This document shows positions 1 to 9,000 of a stretch of 9,021 nucleotides of DNA, one piece after another. A program made the position numbers and the translations under genes. The stretch is taken from positions 1 through 9,021 of the forward strand of contig JAISBQ010000389.1 of the NCBI GenBank assembly GCA_031266115.1, given 5' to 3'. The notes under the pieces are model-generated. The model saw only the letters and a program-made list of their open reading frames with translations. It was not told where the DNA came from and did no database searches. The stretch's first letter is position 1, and every line of letters starts with the position of its first letter. The DNA is from Bifidobacteriaceae bacterium (lineage in GTDB: Bacteria; Actinomycetota; Actinomycetes; Actinomycetales; WQXJ01).

Positions 1-3000
1 GGTCGGCAGCTGGTGGGCGCCGTACAATTCCGCTACGCAGCTTCTCAGCCCGCCAACTGCCGATCCCAACGCGGTGACCACGATCGACGCCGCCATATGC
101 CGAACGATGATCCAGGCAAACTACTGGGGTTACACCACCACCTCGTCCGATTGGTCCCTAGGATGGACCCGGTTCGCGCGCTGCAAACAATCCAGGACCG
201 GTGTCACTAGCGACTATTCGCTCCCCATCTATGGCTCCTACAATCGCTGGGGCGCTTGGGGGACATCGACCGTCCCTTCACAAGTATCATCGCGCCAAAC
301 GATCGAGGACTACTCCGTGAGTCGCATCGTCTACCACGTCGCCAACCAGGTCGCCACCAGTCACATCGGCTCCTTGGTTGCCGAAGGGGTCATCACGGGA
401 TTCGATGCCGGGTTATCCGCCAATACGACGCGTTCATACCCAGACGATCCGCCAATCAGCGTGACGTTCGGTCTCGACCGCAACGTAGCCGATGTGATCG
501 CGGATCCCACGCGACAATACAAGACAGCATGTGACACGACGGAATACGGATATGGCGGAGCATTTCACACTGTCACCCGACCCGAGTTCTCGGTGGAAGA
601 ACCCCTCACTCTTGATCTGACGGCGGACGGTCCTCCAGGGGATGTTCAGGCGGACTTTGTCGCCGCCTTGAAGGATGGATCTCAGCGCAGCTTTGTCCTC
701 GATGTAACCCGCGAAAACGGCGGGTACGTAACACCGGCAACAGGCACTCGGGATTGCGTCTTCGATACTAGTCTCACCGTCCCCTATGAGACAGTTCTCA
801 CCAATCATCTGCGGCCAGTCTATGGCATGAGAGTGGGGCTGGCGCCCCACTTCGTGGACGCCGAGGATCCTCGCATTGCGGGAGTCTCCGTGCCCGCTGG
901 AGAATACCGCGAAGGAATGATGGTACCTATCGTGGTGGAGTTCAGCGAACCGGTGCGGGCCGTGCAGGCCGCCATCAACAAGGGAACCGCTTTCGAGACC
1001 CTGGTCGGGGCAGCCGATCCGCAGACGTCGTCGCGTCGGCACGTCTTCCTGCTGGAGCGAGATGCTGGGAATGGCGCCATTGGGCGGATCGGCGATGTGG
1101 AGATCCGTGACTTGTCCGGGAAGACCTTCAAGCTCAATGCCGGTACACCGACCCTGCCTTCGACTGTCACGTTTCCTGCGGTGATGGGGCTGGCAGGGCT
1201 GAACTCCGTTTCCGTCGATAAGTCAGCATACGGACCAACGGACACGGAGGTGAAAGTCACCGTATCGACGCCTTGCCGGGGGAGCGGGCAGCACCTGTGT
1301 TGGCTCTACGACGCCGCGCTGGGAGACGATTTCTTCAATCAAGGCGTGGTTGTCGCCATCAACGGGGAAGGACCGTTGGGCAGCGGCGCGAACTGGGGTG
1401 CCGACTATCACGCCATGCGACCCGTTGCCGGCACGCCTGGCGACCTGAGCACCACGTTCCAACTAGAGAATGCGACAGACTTCCAAGAGCTGAGAGTGGA
1501 GATCTATCGGAACCTCGGAACAGCGGCCAACCCTCAGTGGGAACTGATGACCGGGAAGAAGGGAATCACGCACGCCGACTTCACGAAGGCTGGTGCCATC
1601 GTGTTCGGTGCGGGAGATATTGAGTTCATCTACCCAGAGAGCTGGACAGCTCCATCGCTCTACCGGGTCTATGCGGGAGGCGACAATGCCCGATTTGGCT
1701 ACACGATCGTGAATCCGACCGTGACCTACCGCGATGACCTCACGTGGTCGTTGGAGGTCGTGGAGGGCAGCCCGGATATTGCCGAGTTGAACGACCAAGT
1801 GTTGCGCGCCACAGGGAAGTCTGGTGGCGTTGGCCGCGTCAGAGTGGTGATTGAGGCTGGGAACGGTCCCTTCTCCTCGACGTTCTACCGCAGCGAGCCG
1901 ATCGACGTGGTTCAAAGCGACACACCGTTTGTCGATGTGGCCGGCAACAACGGCCTAGTGTGGATCACCCGCGGCAGCGCCGCAAGTCTGGCCTGGAACT
2001 CGAATGTCGACTATGTCAAGAACCAGGTGAAGTCGCCGCCTGAAGGGGATGGACAGTACTCCGTTCACGTGTTCCGGGGGAACCTGACCAAGGAGACCAT
2101 GGCGACTCTGATCGACGCGAACACCCTCGACGATGTCGTAAGTAGCGGTGAGGTGACCGGGAGTTCGTCGGGCTGGTCCGTGCCGGCGGGGGTGTTGACG
2201 CAGATGTCGATCGCCGGCGCGCCGGCGTACAGCTACCTGATCTCGACGCCCAACCCGCTCGTCTCGGGCGCGGTGCTGCGCGCGGCCGGCACCATAGTTA
2301 CGGTGGCTTCGCCCGCGAAGGTGAGTTTGGCCAGCGACTCCGGTGACCAGATTGTCCTGGAGACCGGTGAAAGCAAAGCCCTGACCTTCACGTGGACTAT
2401 GGATGGGTTCGATCCCATCAACGCGAGCGCGTTCGAGTTCGAGTTGACCCGTGATGGAGAGCCTGTTTCCGGTAGCCGCGTTGAATTCACGCCGGGTGAT
2501 TCAGGAATGCCGGGAACGTTCAGCAGCGGGGGGCGTGTTGTCGAGGGCGCTGACGCTGACGGCGGGTCCTTTACCGTGACCGCCTCACACCGCCCCTCAG
2601 ACGGGGCCAGAGACACCTACCAAGCGAGCGTCAGGGTGAAGAACTCGACAGATGCGGCATGGTCCTACGCCTCAGCGACGGTGATGGTGTACGCCCGCGA
2701 GGCGCTGCGGATATCCGTGAACAGATCGTCCGCCGGTGTCAGCCACCGCATGTCGAACGAGGCGTGGGTTGCTGCCCGGTCAAGCGGGCAGCTATTGGCG
2801 GACCTGCGCGCGGATCGACTTAAACTGCGAGACACGATCTCAGTGGCCCCCGCAGGTTGGCAGGCCGGCATCGACCGAATGGAATGGTCCTCCACCGACT
2901 CCACTGCCGCCACGGTGGGCAACGAAGACGGTGCCTGGTTCACCAATATGGCCACCCCTGGACAGGTCTCGCGTGATCCAGATACTGCCTACCCTCTCTT

Positions 3001-6000
3001 GGGTTTCCATACCGGCGAGACCACGATCTCGGTTCGGCATGTGGAGTTGGGCCTGACCGCGAGCCTCGATGTCGAGGTGCAAACCTTGCGGGACAAGCTC
3101 TACATCTTCGAAGTCAGCCCGAAGGTGGTCACGGAGGTTCAGTTCGCGGACGGAACTGGTGCCCGGCGGACCGAGACCACCAACGCGCAGGGAGAACTTG
3201 CGGTGTACGTCCCATCGTCCATCGCGTCCGATGTCGTTTTTTCTTCGACGTATCAGGATGAGATGCACATGGGCACCATCGCCCACGCGAACCTCGCCAC
3301 GGGTGAGCGGAACTCCACGGTGCTGGATCAATATCCGGTCAACCTGGTCAATCTCAGGCGCCCGTCGTCGACCACCGTGTACTTCGTGCGCCCGGATGGC
3401 CAGCCGTACGTGGGCGACATCGCCATCAACGGCGGGGTCTACAAGAACGGCACCTACCTGTCGGCCACTCAGATGGCCCCAACCCGAAGCTCGGTTTCCA
3501 TGACCACGTCGAGCGACGGCTCGGCCACCGTGATGTGGGAGGCGGAGGACCTCGCGAGCGACGGGAACCGGCTTCGCACCTCAGATGTCCTCCGATATGC
3601 GTTCGAGATCTCCTTTCCCGCTTCCTACGGACCGCTCGTGGTGGAGATCGAGGGCACCGGTGGCGTCAACGGCCGGGCAGGCGCCGTCAGCACGACGGCC
3701 CACATGTGGCCGGCACCGAGCCCTTCGACATGCACGGCGTTCGACATCCTCGAATCCGATGCGCGCGACAGGACAGCCGTTGAGCTTGAACGCGGCGACA
3801 GGACGGGACCGAGTCAGATTTTGCCGGAGATCCACCTGAACAGCACCCTGTATTGCCTAGGGCTCAGCCCTCAGGAGGGGCAGGCGGCCTCGGTCCAGCT
3901 CACCGCAGTCGATCCGTCGGCCGAGTCCCAATCGACGGCTGTCCAGTCTCACCCGTTCTCCACCTTTTCCGTATTGCACCATGCAGCGACCCTCGACGAA
4001 GACACGATGTCCCTGGACACGGGAGCGATGGAGCCTCTGCAGTTCCGTGTTTCTGTCAATTACTCGACGCCCCGGCACTGGTCCATTGAGCCGGGAATCA
4101 ACGTGGTCAATGGGCTTGGGCTGGCTTTTAATCCCACTCAGGCGATCGCGGATGTCAAAGATCCTGGCGTACTCACGGCGGGCATGGACGATGTCGGTGC
4201 GCTCGGTGTCGACAATCCTCTCTTGACCGGGTTGCTCGGCGTGTTGACCGGCCTGACTCCAATTGTCCCGACATTTGACGTCGGTATCGCTCCCACGAAC
4301 GATCCATACACGTTCGTTGGTGTCTTTGAGGCGACATCTGATCAAGGGGTTCCTACGGACGTCATCCCGGAAGGTGGCCGTGGAGGCGTAGATCCCGGGT
4401 TTATTTGGATGGGCGACGATGGGGCCCCGGCGTTCAATTTCGACCAACTTGAGGTGGGGGGAATGATGAACCTGCCTGACGCCAACGCCATGAGAAAGGG
4501 CGAGTATTGGAAGGGTGCTGCCGAAAGCGCCGCCTATTCCGATGCTGCCGAAAAGGGTCTACATAAGGCCTCTCGCCTTACCAAAGACTTGAGTCCTAGC
4601 TTCGCTCTCTCCTCGAGTCTCCGGTTCACCGGACTGTTCGAATGGGACGCCGTGAGCCGGGAGTGGCGCTTCCGGCCATTCGGAGGAGGGTTCGAAGTGG
4701 GTTTTGCCGCGGGAATCGAGTTCACGCAGAACTTCCTGGCGTGGGTTGTGCCAGTGACAGTCACTCTCGGCGCGTCCGGTGCCATGACGTTCAACTACAA
4801 CCTGAACGCAGTCGAAGATGTTCAGACCTACGATGGTGAAGAACAAATCTGGAGCGATCCACATTCTGAATGGGAAGTGGATCACCAGGTGCTCTTGAGA
4901 ATGCTCGGTACAGCCTACGTATTTGCGGGAGTAGGCCTAGACATTGCTATTGTGGCACTCAAGATCGGGATTGCCGCCTCTGGGACCGTGAATCTGCAAA
5001 ACCAGTGGCTCTCTAGGCGCTATTTGCAAAACTCAGACCTGCGATCGGAATACGGTGGAGCACTCAACGCCAAGCTTTCGCTGGCTGTGCAGTTTGTCGC
5101 CCGATTCTTGTTCGTGAGCGCTACCTTCACTCCGGTTTCGATCGACTTTACGACGCCGTCGGCAATGTGGGGGCACTGGGAGGAGATCTCAGCGTATTGG
5201 CGAGCAACCACGGGTCGCGATATTGATGGGCATGCACTCACCAGTCCGGAGGTGGGGGCTGCGGCAGCGGCGTACCAGGTGGCGGCCGCCCAGGCCCCCG
5301 CGGTCGACTATGAGCCGGAGTCGCGCGATTATCTGGCGAACGGCACGCGCCAGTGGACTGGGCCGCTCACGCAGGCAATGACCCGTGCATGGACCGCCGG
5401 GAACGGTGTGCCGGCGGTGATCCAGGCCGGGACATATCCGTTCGCCCAGCCAGACGCCTTCGATGACGGATCGGCCTTCGTGTACCACTCGGATCAGGGA
5501 TCGCAGGACATCCGCGACACTCGAGCCGCCTGGGCCGAGGCGGTGGGCACGGGGTGGGTTGACCGAGGGGTGATCGACGATGGCGGTTACGGCGACACCG
5601 GGCTTACCGTGGCCGGCGACGATGACCTCGCGGTCGCGTCGTGGACCCGCCTCATGACCGATCCGACTGCCGAAAGCGGTCAGACCCCCGACCTTGCGTC
5701 CATCAACCGGACAGCCTTCGGGACGGAAACCTATGCCGCGGTACGGATGGGTGATTCCTGGCAGACCACACGCCTCAGCAATAACGCCATGGCGGATCTG
5801 GGGCCGGTGGTTGCGGCGAACGACACTCGCGGCATCGTCGCCTGGCGGTTGGGTCGGGCGGACGCCGACGTCACCAACACTGTGACCGGTGCGGATACGG
5901 TCGTGTACCGGGTATGGGACGCACAGACCGGGTGGAGCCCCGCCGCCGAGGTTGCCTATAACGGCAGCGACGGCACCGTCGCTGGATTGACTGCCGCGAT

Positions 6001-9000
6001 CCTGCCGGATGGCACCGCGGCGCTGGCCTACGTGGTGGAACAGGGAGTCGATTCCAAGCAGGTGGTCTACACGGTCATCGACACCAATCGGCCCACGCCA
6101 ACCCCTGAGCAGGCTGGGAGCGGCACCAACCGGGTCGTCGCCACGGTGGAGGCAAGCGGGATCGACACGGTCAACGCGAACCCGAGGTTGGCGCCGGTCG
6201 CGTCGGCACCGGGCGGAGAATTCCTCCTGGTCTGGCAGGAATCGGGCCTCGGCCCCGACTCGCTGGTCTCCTCCGACCTGCGGTTTGCCACCTTCGACAC
6301 CACGGGCGCCGTCCTGGCCGACACGCCCACACGGGCGAGCGACGCCGTGCCGATCGCCACTCATGCCTCTGGCGATTTCAGCCTGGTCCTGTCCCCGGGT
6401 GGGCGCCTGGAAGACGTGACGGTCCTGTGGCGGGGCGCAGATCCACGCATGGATCCCGATGCCGATCCCGATGCCGGACACGTTGCCACCACCTCTACGG
6501 GCTACTTGCGCGCCTCGACCTTCTCCCGCGTGGACGGCGAACTGATCCTCTCGGCGCCACTGGAGGTGGCAAAGATGCCCGAGGGGATGGGGATTGACCA
6601 CGTGGACGCTTGGGCGACGGCGCCACGCTCAATCTCGGCGGTCTTCCTCGGCACCACCGATTCTGGCCAGACCACGCGTGTTCCGATTGAGGGGTCTGAC
6701 GAGTTCTTCGAACTCCCTGTGACCGACGCCGGAATCTATGCGATCTCCGGTACCCTGGATAACGCCATCGACATCCCGGATATCCTTCCGGCCTATGAGG
6801 AATTGATGCCCGAAGCTGACTTACCGGTGGGCTTCCAGGTAGTCAACACCGGTCTGGTGCCCATGACCGCGCTGGAGGTTGCGTTCAAGGATCCCGACGC
6901 GAGCACGTACACTACCGCACTGACCGTCGAGGACGTCCAGACTGCTCCCGGCCAGGCGTTCACCGTCAATGCCCAGTATCCCGTTCCGGAACAGATCGTG
7001 AGTCCGGACTATCGGCTTACCGCAACCTTCTCGGATGGTACGACGGCGATTGATGAGGGAAACATCTATCTGGAGATTAGCGACGTCTCGGTCACCAGGA
7101 TCGCGACCGCAGAACAATTCGATGCCAAGCGGACCGTCGCGGTGACACTGTCCAACTCCACCCCCGTGCCGCTGGCGGGCAGCGGCAGGGAAGTCCATAT
7201 CGAATTCACCCAGGGTGTGGCCGAGGGACCCCCTATGGCTCCCCCCATCACCGTGGCCGACGATGAATCCCTCGCCTTGATCGACGCCGGCGTGTTCACT
7301 GCGGTGAGCGACCCCATCGACCTGCGCGACTGGGTGTCCACGGTTCCCTCGCATGAGGACCAATGGCCCAGCGTCGGTGTTGTCGCGCGTGCCTGGATCG
7401 CCGAGGACGATAAGGAACTGCTGGAAAGTGACACCACGCACAACACCGTTGCGCACACCTTGACGGGATTCGTGCCTGCCGACGATTACCCTCGTGTCTC
7501 GGTCGACACCGAACTCGCGGTAACGGACGGGCGCACCCAGGCCAGAGTCGACGCCTTCAATATGGGATTACGCGACATCGACGGCGGGAATGTGTTGGTG
7601 AGATTGCTCGACGATGACGACCGCATTGTGGAAACCAAGTTCCTCTTTGCCGCAGACGATGGCGAGGCGTCCATGTTCCGGCCGGAACAGCACCACGTCC
7701 GCACGGTGACCTTCGAATCCACAGGAACCAAGGTATCGGCCGAGTATATTCCTCAGTTCGAACTCACCATGGGTGAACTCATCAACTTTGGTATCGAAGG
7801 GTTTGGAGGTAATCTCCTCGTCGATGATGTCTTCGATTACGATTTCACCACCGAGAATCTCCGCAGCATTCGGCTGAGCGCTCTGGCAGCCATGGCCTCC
7901 GCGCCGGTCGAGGTGGAGGTTGGTGGACAGGTGGTCGCCTCGGGCACGGGCTCGGTGTCTGCGCGGATCGCACTGCCGCAGATCGACACCGATGGCCAGA
8001 CGGTTCCCACCGAGGTCGCGATCACCGTGCTGGAACCGGGGTGGGACCACCCCGAGCCCTTGGTGTACCGCATCACGATCCTCAATCGCCGGGACGATTC
8101 CGTGGCGCCACTGCAGATCGACCTACCCGGAGCCGCCGCCACGGGCGAGTGGATCAACGCCCAGAGCGTTCCGCCAGGCAGTCCCGTCGTGGTGCGAGCC
8201 CACTGGGCGATCGATGGCGACCCCCCCGGCACCCTGTGGCGATCCGTCGATGGCACCCCGCCCGCCGAGGTGGCCGGCTTCAGTCACGCGGGGACCGACA
8301 TCGTCGACTTGATGGACGATGGCGACCACACCATCCGTACCTGGCTGCGGGATTCGGCTGGTAACCCGGTGACGCAAGAGGTGACGGCGAGCGTGCGGAT
8401 CGACCGGACGGCGCCGATCGCCTCATCGCCGACCTTGACCCCCGGGGGAGGTTCGCCGGTGAGTGGCGGCACAGTGACCACCGATGGGCCGGTCGAGGTC
8501 AATGTGTGGCTGACCGACGGCCTCAGCGGCCTGGGCGATGCTCAACTCCGGCTCGACGATGGCGCCACCGTGGCCCTCGCTCCCCACGCTAGCCAGGCGA
8601 GTGTCTACACGGGCACCGTGGCCGCCGGATATGCCGGCGTTGTGACGCTTCACGTCGCCGATGTCGCGGGCAACGTCCTCGACCGAGTGATCGGTGAAAT
8701 CCGTCGGCCTGACGTGACGCCGCCGCCCACCGATCCTCCGACGACGGACCCGCCAACCAGCGATCCGCCCACTACGGCCCCACCGACGACAGGTCCGTCG
8801 ACAACCGACCCGCCCACCAGCACCGCTCCGGCCACGAGCGACACCCCGACCGACACTCCGAGTACGGATCAGCCGCCCAGCCGCACGCCCAGCGATACCG
8901 CGAGTTCTGGTTCTGGACATCTCCCGACCGACCCACCGGGTTCGGGCTCCCCGCGCACCCCGACCGACTCGCCGAGCCCCAGCCCCGGCCCGCCGGTGCC

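Noticed and set aside
434..1462. Several open frames of 80-200 codons on the minus strand near the left end
   Set aside because: They overlap each other and the giant frame, start at arbitrary ATGs with no convincing ribosome-binding site, and have no recognisable domain.
4214..4270. Hydrophobic stretch at residues 1405-1423 as a transmembrane helix
   Set aside because: It contains several Gly, Thr and Pro residues, has no flanking positive charges and sits in the middle of an exported-looking protein.
3857..4447. A 196-codon minus-strand open frame
   Set aside because: It is antisense to a continuous part of the giant protein and its translation is Arg/Asp/His-rich shadow sequence with no domain.
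4907..5002. Hydrophobic stretch near residues 1636-1667 as a transmembrane helix
   Set aside because: It is interrupted by Asp and Lys and has the alternating pattern of beta-strands like its neighbours.
5189..6601. A 470-codon open frame on the minus strand
   Set aside because: It lies wholly antisense to the giant frame in a GC-rich stretch where stops are rare on the opposite strand. Its product is dominated by Arg, Gly, His, Pro and Val without a recognisable domain, whereas the plus strand encodes coherent repeats here.
5417..6700. Sialidase (BNR/Asp-box) identity for the propeller-like region
   Set aside because: I found no S-x-D-x-G-x-T-W boxes and no Arg triad setting, so a catalytic sialidase is not supported.
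8423..8920. Minus-strand frames with V-V-G-G-S or R-R-x-x-R repeats
   Set aside because: These are the antisense readings of the D-P-P-T repeat DNA and the C-terminal Ig-like module; the repetition is inherited from the plus-strand coding repeat.
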